Assembly: GCA_026315105.1 (NCBI GenBank)
Contig: CM048755.1
Coordinates: forward strand, 212,028,333 to 212,092,332
Origin: Locusta migratoria
Lineage: Eukaryota > Arthropoda > Insecta > Orthoptera > Acrididae
Direction: 5' to 3'
Length of the DNA: 64,000 bases
A model generated the notes under the pieces. The model saw nothing but the letters and a program-made list of their open reading frames with translations. It had not been told where the DNA came from and ran no database searches. Positions 1 to 10,469 of this stretch are shown here, one piece after another (position 1 is the first letter of the stretch; every line of letters starts with the position of its first letter). The position numbers and the translations under genes were made by a program.

Positions 1-113
1 TCCGCGAACAATACGTGACTGGAATAGGAGGGAAAACCGATAGTGCTACTCAAGGTACCCTCCGCTAAACTCCGTCAGGTGGCTTGCGGAGTATGAATGT
101 AGATGTAGAAAGC
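1..113 (+). mobile_element. 3' tail of a CR1-like LINE
   Basis: The window opens inside the 3' untranslated end of a non-LTR retrotransposon. It shares the stretch TTGCGGAGTAT-ATGTAGATGTAGA with the end of the better preserved copy at 36570-37268, and a minus-strand copy at 43676-44280 has the same end. The GTAGAT microsatellite-like terminus in place of poly(A) is typical of CR1-type LINEs. The coding part lies outside the window. Confidence 0.7.
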
Positions 114-468
114 TGTGCATCTTAAAAAGCAGATATACCGTAAGTTCCTCGTTTTTAAGACAGACGAAAACTGAAACGAATACCGTAAAGCTAGGAACGC
201 AGTAAAGAAGGCAGTTACGTCAGCAAAATCAGCCCGTTTGACCAACATATATGATAATCTTGAAACAAGAGTGAGAAATCTATCGACTGGCGTAGCAGCG
301 TCATAAACAAACTATAGACATGGTAAAATTCAGTGTAATCAATGAACAAGGCAAACTTATCAGACACTGGAAGAAAGTAAGGAAGTTTGCAATGAGGAAT
401 TTCCACATGCTCCAATTCCAGTGATAAATCCTGTACAGGGACCCATGGCACCATTCACCAAGAATAAG

Positions 469-795
469 AATTTTAATCTGCCAGGAAGTTTCATATCAGC
501 GCACACTCCGCTGCAGAGTGAAAGTTTCATTCTGGAAACATCCCTTAGGCTGTGGCTGAGCCATGTCTCCACCATATCCTTTCTTCCAGGAGTTCTAGTC
601 CTGCATGGTTCGCAGGAGAGCTTCTGTGAAGTTTGGAAAGTAGGAGGCGAGGTACTGGCGGAAGTAAAGTTGTGAGGCGGCATCGTCGGTCATGTTCGGG
701 ATAGCTCAGTCGGTAGAGCGCTTGCCCACGAAAGGCAAAGGTCCCAGGTTCGAGTCCCGGTTCCGGCACACAATTTTAATCTGCCAGAAAGTTTC
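469..795 (+). mobile_element. tRNA-bearing element with 24-bp terminal direct repeats and 9-10 bp TSD
   Basis: A 327-bp unit starts and ends with the same 24 bp (469-492 and 772-795, 23/24 identical, core TTTTAATCTGCCAG). It is flanked by AAGAATAAG at 460-468 and 796-804. It carries a tRNA-like segment at 696-768. Cutting it out with one TSD rejoins the host LINE reading (PFTKNK-VALRRMKNGK), which confirms the borders. It contains no protein-coding region. The termini are direct repeats, unlike a SINE with a free tail. Confidence 0.8.
696..768 (+). pseudogene. tRNA-like segment with A and B boxes
   Basis: The stretch has a D-arm/A box (TAGCTCAGTCGGTAGAGC), an anticodon-type stem TTGCC/GGCAA around a 7-base loop, and a T-arm/B box (GGTTCGAGTCCC). 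The acceptor stem pairs poorly and position 33 is not U, so it is read as a tRNA-derived pol III promoter within the 469-795 element and not as a working tRNA gene. Confidence 0.6.
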
Positions 796-956
796 AAGAA
801 TAAGGTAGCATTGCGTAGAATGAAAAATGGAAAGATAACGGAGCCTGACGATTAACTTGCAGACCTGCGGAAATCAAAGCACTGGGTCTTAGCTGAATGA
901 CTGACAAGTTACTTCAATCAAATTATTGAGGAAGGAAAGATCCCATTTGTTCTCCG

Positions 957-998
957 CAGTGAGGCGCCTTAGACCGCTCGGCTACTCCACCGTGGCTG
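957..998 (-). mobile_element. SINE-B head fragment
   Basis: The complement reads GGTGGAGTAGCCGAGCGGTC followed by TAAGGCGCC, the tRNA-like head of SINE family B. Body and tail are missing. It lies in the decayed RTE-like LINE. Confidence 0.6.
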
Positions 999-1301
999 GG
1001 TCAAATTGCTCTTCCATAATCTGAAGAGCCGGATACAATCAGCTGCTAATTACCAAATGACTTTCTTTTTTCTGTAGGGCAACCTTAGGGATCTGCTCTC
1101 TCACCCTTCCTGTTTAACAATAGTCATGGGTACGGTCAAAAGACTCCTTGTAGAAAACTGCACCTTGGACGTTATTATATGCTAATGATGTGCTACTGGC
1201 CTCTAAAGACAAGATTGTTCTGCAGCTTTAAGTCCAAGCTTGGAATGATCGCCTTGCGGAAGTACTGAAAACCCATTACCTCGCCACAGATTTAAACGAT
1301 T

Positions 1302-1459
1302 CAAAATGTTCAAATGATTGTAAAGTCTATGGGACTTAACTACGGGGTCATCAGTCCCTAAACTTACAAACTACTTATGAACTACTTCGAACCCCCGACC
1401 GTAATGACCGTGCAGACCGTGACTGGAGTGCCTTAGTCTCCTCGGCCACCGCGGCCGGC
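1302..1459 (-). mobile_element. SINE-A copy in the RTE-like LINE
   Basis: tRNA-derived SINE in reverse orientation with tail (left) CAAATG...GGGACTTAACTACGGGG and head (right) CCGCGGCCGG. The T-arm is partly lost. The 11-bp TSD TTTAAACGATT is at 1291-1301 and 1460-1470. Removing the insert restores the LINE reading TDLNDSDTISMNG. Confidence 0.88.
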
Positions 1460-2192
1460 TTTAAACGATTCTGATACCATCAGCATGAATGGTGTTGATC
1501 TTCCAACAGCACGCACTTTCAAGTACTTGCACTCGACTATTTCTGCTGACGGAAATCTCAGTGCAGAAATCTCTAATCGCCTGAGCAATGCGTGGCTCAA
1601 ATGGCGTTATGTGACGGGTGTACTCCGCGACAGGAAAATCCCTAACAGGCTAAAGTCAAAAGTATACCGATAGGTAATCCGTCCAGTGGCATTGTATGGA
1701 GCTGGATGCTGGCCTTCAACAAAAGAAGTTGAGCAAAGACACTCTGTTATGGGAACAAAATGCTGAGGTGGACATTTGGATTAATACTCACGACCACGTC
1801 ACAAACGATCAAGTTCGTAGGTTATACGGAGTAGCTCCAATAGTAGACAAGATCAGAGAAAGCCGTCTACGTTGGTACGGGCATGTACTTAGAGCAGGCG
1901 AAACAAAAGTAGCAAGGAGAGGTTTTAATTTGATGGTAAACGGAAAACGGCCATTAAGACGACCTATGCAACGATGGCTTGACACGTTGCATGCAGACTT
2001 CAAGATCTCACGCCTCCACCCTGACCAGGCACAAGACCGTAACAAGTGGCGACAGCGAGCCAAAACAGCGGACCCTGCCAGCAGGTGGGACAAAGGCTAA
2101 AGGAGAAGTGTATAACAAGGGAAGAGGGAAAAGCTAAAAAGTACGATTCTATATTTCAGCTCAGCATCCGAAATTAGAAGACGATCAGAAAG

Positions 2193-2196
2193 TTGT

Positions 2197-2237
<41 letters not shown>
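2193..2237. repeat. (GT)n microsatellite
   Basis: An almost pure GT run of about 45 bp abuts the tail side of the SINE-B copy at 2238-2427. Confidence 0.95.
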
Positions 2238-2239
<2 letters not shown>

Positions 2240-2427
2240 CTTATGCGACCAAACTTCATGGTTATCAGTCGCTAGACTGACACACTAATTACTAGACTAA
2301 CTTAAACTAACTAACGCTAAGGACAATACAAACACCCATGTCTGAAGGAGGACTCGAACCCCCAACCGTGGCGGCCGTGCAGATCGTGACTGGCGCGCCG
2401 CAGACCGCTTGGCCACCGCGGCCGGCT
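2238..2427 (-). mobile_element. SINE-B copy
   Basis: Reverse-oriented SINE: the tail side has TGGTTATCAGTCGCTAGACT and AACTTAAACTAAC, the T-arm is GGACTCGAACCCCCAACC, and it ends with the head CCGCGGCCGGC. Head divergence suggests an older copy. Short TCAGAA sequences flank the SINE plus its GT run and may be a decayed TSD. Confidence 0.8.
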
Positions 2428-4003
2428 CAGAATGTTTCTTACGTTGTGTAATGGCACAAAGATTCGGGTTCTAATACAACCTCCTGCTAGAGTAGATAAA
2501 ACATCTGAAAAGCGAGACCGACTGTGTTACTCAGCTCTTAAATATACCACGCAGAAAATGTGAAACAAATACTACAATGACATTTGGTCGCGTTCGTATA
2601 ATTTCGCTAAGAAGCTACATCTTGGCCAAGAACAAAATTTGAATCGTTGCGGTAGTGATACTTCCCATCGGCTGTTATAGTTGCTATTTTTCGACCTCAG
2701 TACTATTACAAAGACAAAGATTTATTAATTAAACTTGAAACAGGTATTTTGAGTCGTTGTGGTGTTAAGATTACGAGTATGTGTAAGTTTTTGTTCATTT
2801 GGTAATTAACCCAAATAGCGCGGAATTACTTTTGGTTTAATTTTTTTCTCAGAAGCTATTAATTACCTTCATATGACTACACAATATCGTTATAAGTTAT
2901 TATTATTATTATTTTTTTTTTTTCAAAATCACGCCATTAGTTTTAGAAAACTGGAATGACATCAAAATGAATATTTTATAATTTTAATCTGATGAATCAT
3001 TATTATTAAAGCAACATTTAAGATGAAATATATACATATAAATGTCTCAGAAATTGAAGAAAGTTGGAGAAATATAAACCCAACTACGAGGAAGTTTTCA
3101 GTATCTTCTGTATGAACTTCAACTTTGCAGCTGTATCCAACCCCTTTGCAATCGACAATAGAAGCTAAAATTGATCTACAATGGCAGCAGGCGATTCAAA
3201 GAAATAAAATATGACACTGTACACGAATTCTTAAAGGCAAGAATAAAAAAGTAAGCTGCCGTTCTCGTCCTTCAGGAAGGACGTCAGCGCTATCTGGTTT
3301 AAAGCCTTGAGAAAGACTTTGTTAAGAAAATACCTTAACACTAACTAATCTCAAATCAAAATAAGTGGATACTATTACCACAAACAGAGCAGTTCACAGT
3401 CAATATCAAATTTATATGAATAAAGTGAGAGGAATAAGAAAATAATCTACCCTAGCCAGAAGACTGGATTTCAGAAAACCAACGAAAGACTTAAGTGAAA
3501 TCTCGATATAAAGTCTGATGGCAACTAAAAGGTACGTTAATGCAAACCAATCCGTAAACTAAGTTGCTGTTTAAGTGAAAATGCCTGTAATATAAGTAGT
3601 GTGCGCTATCTCGTACATGTCGGAAACAATAGGCATTTAAAGTTAAAAAGGAAAGAAACAAATTAATGAAAAGTATATGCAAGCTAAGTGTGTACCAGAG
3701 TTATTTCCGAAAGCATCAGAATTCATCATTTGGTAAAGTTTGTTCAAAATTGCTTCAACGATAGCGTAAAGGTGTCATTAGTACTAAATTATCGGAGTAT
3801 TCACGTGGGTATATTGCGGTATAATTGGCAGAAAAGTTTGTTACATTACGTGGTGCTTCATTTACGGATCAATATGACTCAATTGACTGTTTTAACCATA
3901 ATTTCATCACAGCAGATGGGACTAATCTAATGAATCACGGAATGTTCTGACACTGCCTCGTGACATTCCCTAAAATTCGCCTGAGAGGTGTAAATGAATG
4001 TAG

Positions 4004-4005
<2 letters not shown>
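2428..4005. other. Unassigned AT-rich sequence
   Basis: No repeat family, RNA gene or credible coding region is recognised. Short ORFs (up to 80 codons, e.g. 3688-3930) show no motif. There is a T-run near 2910. Confidence 0.5.

Positions 4006-4044
<39 letters not shown>
4006..4044. repeat. (CA)n microsatellite
   Basis: Uninterrupted AC/CA dinucleotide run of about 39 bp. Confidence 0.95.
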
Positions 4045-4046
<2 letters not shown>

Positions 4047-4180
4047 GAGTTTCACTGTAGATCAAACGGTTTCTTCTTCTTAGGTGCACGTTATTGAAAG
4101 CAGTAATTAAAGAAATATCTAAAAAGGGGACGTTCACGGCGTGCAAAACTGCTCGGGAGCAAAGGAGAAGAACGAACATT

Positions 4181-4409
4181 TGTTTATACGCCCAACAGAC
4201 AACGCGGGCATTACAGATAGAGCACAAACTCAGAGAGTTCTTTGTTGAGGACAGGGAAAGAAGTCAGCCACGCCCTTTGAAAGGAACCATCCCAGCAGTA
4301 GCATGGAGAGGTTTAGAGAAATCACGGAAGATCTATCTATAGGTGGGCAGAGGTGGATTTGAACCACCGTCCTCCTAAATGTGAGTCCAATTGAGCTACC
4401 CAACGCACA
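4181..4409 (-). mobile_element. SINE-C copy (tRNA-like head on the right)
   Basis: Matches the copy at 34951-35180 in the blocks AAAGGAACCATC(C/G)CAGC, GATTTAGGGAA/GGTTTAGAGAA and GTGG(A/C)TTTGAACCACCG. The complement of the right end is a tRNA-like head with B box GGTTCAAATCC. The left end is the degenerate TTTATACGCCC form of TTTAACGCCC. Confidence 0.7.
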
Positions 4410-4789
4410 CTCAGAGGAACTCAGAGCAGCATCACGTAGCATTTGATTTTTTGTTTCAGTATTGTTTCGTTGTTAGTGAATTCTTAAGTTCAACAGAATC
4501 TTGTTTTCAGCTCTGGCTTCGCTATTTGTTCATGATATGAAGAACGTTAACAGGTAGGCTACAGTGGCTGTTTGCACAAAAGCGGCATTTTAGCGATATA
4601 TCGTCCTTGGGCTTTAAAAATGACTGCGAATGACAGAAGGATAATTATTATCTACACTGCTGGACATACAAAATTTAATGCCAAGAAGGGCTCGCGACGT
4701 CACAGCCACATTTATTTGCGAGGTAACACACACTGGAAAGATCACATGATTGAAAATGCACTCCCTTGTGAAGAGAGGTAGATGAAGAC

Positions 4790-5035
4790 CAGTGGCGGAC
4801 TAATGCTGTCGGAGGCCCGGGGCGGTGGCAAAACAAAGTGTGGCCCACCATCCGCTTGGAAATATATGTATTACTATAAAAAAGTAACATTTGGAGGCTT
4901 CCCCAGAACGAGAAGCCAATGGCGCTCAAAAACCTACTTTCGAGGTATTTGGAGCCCCCCCCCCCCCCCTCCAGGCCGAGACGCCCGAGGCGGTCCGCCC
5001 CTCCCTCGGCCCCCGCCCCCCTTAGTCCTCCACTG
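4790..5035. mobile_element. Non-autonomous hAT-like MITE with poly-C core
   Basis: Terminal inverted repeats (TIRs) are CAGTGGCGGACTAA at 4790-4803 and the complement of CAGTGGAGGACTAA ending at 5035 (13/14 match). The flanking 8 bp ATGAAGAC and ATGAGTAC match at 6/8, in keeping with the 8-bp TSD of the hAT superfamily. The interior is GC-rich with a run of 16 C near 4956. No transposase. Confidence 0.6.
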
Positions 5036-5912
5036 ATGAGTACATCAGTGTTGTGTGTTGCTGTCATTGTTGGCACTTACCGCTTATATTCGCCTCAGTA
5101 TTAAATCAGAAAAGCTCTGCATAAGTTGTTCATGTGCAGCAGTTAATGCTGCTTCCACAATATCCAAAGTTGATCTGGTGTGTCAGCGGATGATGTACCC
5201 CCGGCCAGTAGCTACGCAATTATGGACCAGACATTTCGATAGGCGAAAAATCGAGAGAAGAGCAAGGCAGCAACGCAAACCGATGGGCGCGAAATAATGT
5301 TGAACATTGCATGCCACATGGGGCCGTGTGTTAACCTCTTGATATGTGGTTGCCGGCGAGCTCCGAATGTATGGGACGACAACAGGCTCCAACACTTCAG
5401 ATATGTAATACTGTCTGGTAAGTGTACAGGAGTGATGTGAGAGTGGAGAGTGGCGTGGAATACAATACCACCCGAAATCACAATTCCAGGCGCAGGACAA
5501 GTATGGCGATGCATAGAGCAGCGGTTCAACAGTCTCTCTCCACAGTCTCTCCAAACTGTAATCCCAGCATCGTGGAGGTGTTGTCGGAATCGGAATTAAT
5601 CGGTAGAAAGGATGCCATTCCATTTGGTTGTCTGTATCAGTCATTCATCGCACCTCTTCCAGCACAAACAACTGAGCTGTTCTCTCAGTGGTAAACGATG
5701 CAATGTATGACATGGCGACAGTTAGCTCTACTGGAAACTATGACTAATTGGACATGTTGACACTGCGTGATGTGCAAGATACCATTTTTATTGTGATACT
5801 ATGCACGCCATATGCCTGTCATGTGTAGTAGAGGAACGAGATGGTTCAATCGTTCCACACTCTTAAACGTTCCCTCCTGCATCCAGTGATTACAGATCCA
5901 CGTCGCAGTTGG
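5036..5912. other. Unassigned sequence, left flank of the piggyBac-like element
   Basis: Moderately GC-balanced. Overlapping ORFs on both strands (5183-5644 minus, 5422-5694 plus) show no family motif. Joining 5912 to the sequence after 10469 gives a smooth flank around one TTAA, so this is the pre-insertion locus together with 10470 onwards. Confidence 0.4.
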
Positions 5913-6011
5913 TTAACCCTGTCAGCCTATGTGGTTTCGTAGCGAAACCACCATTATATTTTCGCTTTGTGCCTACTGGAAGCGCGGTTTCTCGCTAAGT
6001 ACACCTTGTCG

Positions 6012-9000
6012 CCACCCCCATGAACCACAGACATTGCCGAGGTGGGGTGGCTTGCGTGCCTCAACGATGCAGATAGCCGTACCGTAGGTGCAACCACAGC
6101 GGAGGGGTATCTGTGGAGAAGCCAGACAAACGTGTGGTTCCTGAAGAGGGGCAGCAGCCTTTTCAGTAGTTACAGGGGCAACAGTCTGGATGATTGACTG
6201 AGCTGGCCTTGTAACATCAGCTAATGTGGCTTTGCCACACAGCTACTGCGAACGGCTGAAGCAAGGGGAAACTACAGCCGTTACTTTTCCCGAGGACATG
6301 CAGCTCTACTGTATGAAAATATGATGATGGCATCCTCTCGGGTAAAATATTCCGGAGGTAAAATAGTCCCCCATTTGGATCTCCGGGCGGGGACTACTCA
6401 GGAGGATGTTGTCATCAGGAAAGACAATACTGGCATTCTACGGATCGGAGCGTGGAATGTTAGATCCCTTAATCGGGTAGGAAAATTAGAAAATTTAAAA
6501 AGGGAAATGGATAGATTGAAGTTAGATATAGTGGGGATTAGTGAAGTTCGGTGGCAGGATGAACAGGATTTCTGGTCAGGTGAGTACAGGATTATAAATA
6601 CAAAATCAGTTGGGGGTATCACAGGAGTAGGGCTGATAATGAATAAGAAATTAGGAATGCGGGTAAACTACTATGAGCAGCACAGTGACCGCATTATCAT
6701 TGTCAAGATAGATACGAAGCCAACACCGACAACAGTAGTACAGGTTTATATGCCAACTAGCTCTGCCGATGATGAGGAGATCGAAGAAATATATGAGGAG
6801 CTAAAGGAAATTATTCAGACAGTTAAGGGAGACGAAAACTTAATTGTGATGGGAGACTGGAATTCGGTAGTAGGAAAAGGAAGAGAAGGAAAGATAGTAG
6901 GTGAATATGGACTGGGAAGGAGGAATGAAAGAGGAAGTCGCCTGGTAGAATTTTGAACGGAACATAATTTAATCTTAACAAACACGTGGTTTAAGAATCA
7001 TAAAAGAAGGTTGTATACGTGGAAGAGACCAGGAGACACCGGAAGGTATCAGATAGATTTTATAATGGTAAAACATAGATTCCGGAACCAGGTTATAAAC
7101 TGCAAGACATACCCAGGGGCAGATATAGACTCTGACCATAACTTGTTAGTCATGAACTGTAGGCTGAAGCTGAAAAAACTGCAAAAAGGTAGGAAAATAA
7201 GGAGATGGGACTTAGATAAATTGAAGGAACTTGAAGTTCTGGAAAATTTCAGAGAGAGATTTAGGCAACAATTGACAGAAACAGGGGGAAATAAAACAGT
7301 GGAAGAGGAATAGGTAGCATTGAGAGATGAAATAGTGAAGGCAGCAGAGGACAAAATAGTTAGAAAGGCAAGACCTACAAAAAATCCTTGGATATCACAG
7401 GAAATACTAAATTTAATTGATGAAAGGAGAACATATAAAAATGCAGTCAATGAAACAGGCAAAATGGAGTACAGACGATTAAAAAATGAGATTGACAGGA
7501 AGTGCAAAATGGCTAAGCAGGAGTGGCTAGAAGCCAAATGCAAATCTGTAGAAGAATGTATAAGAAGGGGAAAAGTAGATACCGCCTACAGGAAAATCAA
7601 AGAGACTTTTGGGGACAAGAAAAGCAACTCTATGAATATCAAGAACTCAGATGGGAAACCAGTTCTCAGCAAAGAGGGGAAAGCTGAAAGATGGAAAGAG
7701 TACATAGAGCAGCTCTACAAAGGAAATGAACTTAGAGACGATGTTGTAGGAAGAGAAGAGGAAGTAGATCAAGATGAAATAGGAGATACTATACTGAGAG
7801 GTGAATTTGACAGAGCCTTGAAAGACCTAGGTCGGAACAAGGCCCCAGGAGTAGATGACATACCCTCAGAGCTACTAAAGACTCTGGGAGAGCCAGCCAT
7901 GACAAGACTATTTGAACTGGTGTGTAGGATGTATGAGACAGGCGAAATGCCCTCAGACTTTAAGAAAAATGTAATAATCCCCATCCCAAAGAAATCAGGC
8001 GCAGACAGGTGTGAAAATTAGAGAACCATCAGTTTGATAAGTCATGGTTGCAAAATTTTAACACGAATTATCTACAGGAGAATGGAAAAGCTGGTAGAAT
8101 CTGACCTCGGGGAAGACCAGTTTGGATTCAGGAGGAACATAGGAACCCGGGAGGCAATACTAACTTTACGTCTTATCTTAGAAGATAGATTAAGGAAAGG
8201 TAAACCTACATTTTTAGCTTTTGTAGATTTGGAGAAAGCATTTGACAATGTTGACTGGAATACACTCTTTCAAATTCTGAAGTCAGCAGGGGTAAAATAC
8301 AGGGAAAGGAGAGTTATTTACAACTTGTACGAAAGCCAGACCGCAGTTATTAGACTCGAAGGGCATGAAAGGGAAGCATCAGTTGAGAAGGGAGTAAGAC
8401 AGGGTTGTAGCCTTTCTCCGATGTTATTCAATTTGTACATCGAGCAGGCGGTGAAGGAAAGCAAGGAAAAATTTGGAATAGGGATTAAAGTACAGGGGGA
8501 AGATATAAAAACATTGCGTTTTGCTGATGACATTGTAATTCTGTCAGAGACGGCAAAGGACCTGGAAGAGCAGTTAAATGGAATGGACATTGTGTTGAAG
8601 AGAGCGTATAAAATGAACATTAACAAGAGCAAAACAGAAATAATGGAATGCGGTCTTAGAAAATCAGGCGATGCTGAAGGAATTAGATTAGGTAACGAAA
8701 CAATGAAGGTGGTAGATGAGTTTTGTTACTTAGGTAGTAAAATAACATGCGATGGTCGCAGTACAGAGGATATAAAATGCAGAATGGCAATGGGAAGAAA
8801 AGCATTTTTGAGAAAGAGAAATTTGCTAACATCGAATATTAATTTAAGTGTAAGGAAGTCTTTTCTGAAGGCATTTGTGTGGAGTGTTGCTTTGTATGGG
8901 AGTGAAACATGGACGATAAACAGTGCGGACAGGAATAGAATAGAGGCTTTTGAAATGTGGTGCTACAGAAGAATGCTGAAGATTAGGTGGGTAGATCGCA

Positions 9001-9295
9001 TAACTAATGAAGAGTTACTGAACAGAATTGGTGAGAAAAGGAATTTTTGGCATACCTTGACTAAAAGAAGGGATCGCTTGGTAGGACACATTCTTAGACA
9101 TCGGGGAATCGTAAATTTAGCATTGGAGGGAAGCGTGTGGGGTAAAAATCGCAGAGGGAGACCAAGAGACGCGTATAGTAAGCAGATTCAAGTGGATGTG
9201 GGTTGCCGTTTTTATGAGATGAAGAGGCTTGCTCAGGATAGAGTAGGGTGGAGAGCTGCATCAAACCAGTCTCCGGACTGAAGACCATAACAACA
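6012..9295 (+). mobile_element. Full-length RTE/BovB-type LINE with 11-bp TSD
   Basis: The element runs from CCACCCCCATGAACCAC to a CAA-repeat end (ACTGAAGACCATAACAACA). It is flanked by ACACCTTGTCG at 6001-6011 and 9296-9306. It has a 309-bp 5' UTR, one ORF with an apurinic-type endonuclease and an RT (6321-9281) and almost no 3' UTR. Truncated relatives are at 19543-21084 (plus) and 35523-36083 (minus). Insect databases often call such ORFs craniofacial development protein 2-like because of the endonuclease fold. Confidence 0.92.
6321..9281 (+). pseudogene. LINE ORF: endonuclease plus reverse transcriptase, three in-frame stops
   Basis: One continuous frame of 987 codons with no frameshift. 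The endonuclease domain includes IGAWNVRSLNR (about residue 40), GISEVRWQ (about 75), MGDWNS (about 177) and DSDHNLLVM (about 270), holding the N, E, D/N and D/H residues of this fold. The RT region has NKAPGVDDIPSELL (about 508), FVDLEKAFDNVDW (about 634), RQGCSLSPMLFN (about 693) and LRFADDIVIL (about 732, the catalytic DD). The C-terminus has SETWTIN and RRMLKIRW. Stops are at 6954-6956 (TGA), 7311-7313 (TAG) and 8019-8021 (TAG). At the third, the copy at 19543-21084 has TAC (Tyr). The start is the first ATG followed by ATG-ATG at 6321-6329. The copy is inactive but recent. Confidence 0.92.
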
Positions 9296-10469
9296 ACACC
9301 TTGTCGTCGTTAATACGTGCAGCCATTTAGCGAAAAAACGGTGATTACGCGCTCCATATGGATGCAGCGCTACTTTAAACAAATACAAAACCAAGAAAAA
9401 TCGTATGGCGTTCCATTGCTATTGTTTCTTGCAATAATCCCGTGCATTCGTTCGTAAGATAAGATTTTTCGTAGTTTATATAATCAGCAATAATGTCACT
9501 TTCCAAAAATTAGTTAATATTAAGTATACATAACTTTTTACTAACGTATACTTACGGTTATGTTTGTGGTTTCAATCGAAACCACCGTGGCGCAAAGCAA
9601 TTTCGATTGTTAGGTTATATATGTAGTGAATCCTTGAAGACAGAACACATTACCGAATAACTTTATAAATCGGTGATCTTGTTCTGAAATACTCTTAACT
9701 TTAATTTTTTCTAAATTAGTCTGATATTTACTCCATGACGTTAACAAATAAAAGCGACAATGTTTGGTGCCAATATACACTGTTTACTTGTAAACAATAT
9801 ATTTCTTGTTTTGCCAGATGTAGAGAGCAGACAGAGATCCCATTTCTGCCCTATCGTCCACGATATAAGACGAATTTTGCAGTGGCTATCAGTTTGAAAT
9901 TTCTCTACAAGATTTCAGTTCTCACTCTGAGGGAGAATCGATGACACCCGTGAATTGGCATACAGAGCCTGTTGATGCGATATAAGACTGGGAATCTGAA
10001 CATGACCTAGCACTAAGTGTTTCGCTCCTGGTCAGCAGCAAGCTGCCCGAATTTACAGCTAGACCAACAATCACGTTTATTTATATTTTTTCTACTTTTA
10101 TTTCCAATGGATTTGATTGATGGACTGTTATTTCAAACCAATCTTTATGCTACTCTTTCTAGCGAGGAATACATGCCAACTACAGCAGATGAAATTAAGT
10201 TTATTTTTTGATAATATTTGTGTTCTGCACATTACTGATTTAATTAAAATGATCATTTGCGATAAATAAAAATATGGATGTTTTTATGTGATGGTCTGTT
10301 TCAGTTGGTATCGCTTCAGTGGTTTCACACCAAAACCACCACCTTACGCCGTATTGACAAAAACTGAAAACAAATGTTATATTCCATTCTCCCTAATGTA
10401 ATTCTATAAGAAAAACATAATTTCATCTTAGATTTAAACTATAAAACAATTTGTGGCTCAAAGGGTTAA

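Larger units (their letters stand above)
125..2115 (+). pseudogene. Decayed RTE/BovB-like LINE reverse transcriptase, interrupted by three insertions
   Basis: Fragments of one LINE reverse transcriptase (RT) can be followed in several frames. They run from a linker (HWKKVRKF, NPVQGPMAPFT near 350-450), through KNGKITEPDD (about 820), the active-site region PWTLLYANDVLLAS (about 1160-1210, D-D in altered form YAND), to a C-terminus FKYLHSTISADGNLSAEI, RLKSKVYR and LRWYGHVLR (1485-2100). The family is a single-ORF retrotransposon of the RTE/BovB type. The sequence is split by a tRNA-bearing element (469-795), a SINE-B fragment (957-998) and a SINE-A copy (1302-1459). Removing the first and last with one TSD each restores a continuous reading. 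Many stops and frameshifts make it dead. It is a different family from the RTE copy at 6012-9295. Confidence 0.8.
5917..10465. mobile_element. piggyBac-like TTAA element, split by a LINE
   Basis: TTAA occurs immediately outside both ends (5913-5916 and 10466-10469). The ends read CCCTGTCAGCC (left) and, on the complement, CCCTTTGAGCC (right). This fits the TTAA target and CCCTTTG-type termini of piggyBac elements. Without the LINE (6012-9295) and its TSD the unit is about 1.25 kb and has no recognisable transposase, so it is non-autonomous. It carries three perfect short palindromes with GTGGTTT/AAACCAC arms at 5931-5951, 9566-9585 and 10319-10339. Confidence 0.65.

Noticed and set aside
696..768. 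Functional tRNA gene
   Set aside because: The acceptor stem pairs poorly, position 33 is not U, and it lies inside a mobile element with TSDs.
5183..5644. 153-codon minus ORF as a gene
   Set aside because: Overlapping open frames on both strands and no motif; consistent with chance in a less AT-rich stretch.
6321..9281. Cellular gene related to craniofacial development protein 2 (endonuclease-like)
   Set aside because: The frame continues into a reverse transcriptase, has TSDs and has sister copies in the window, so it is a LINE.
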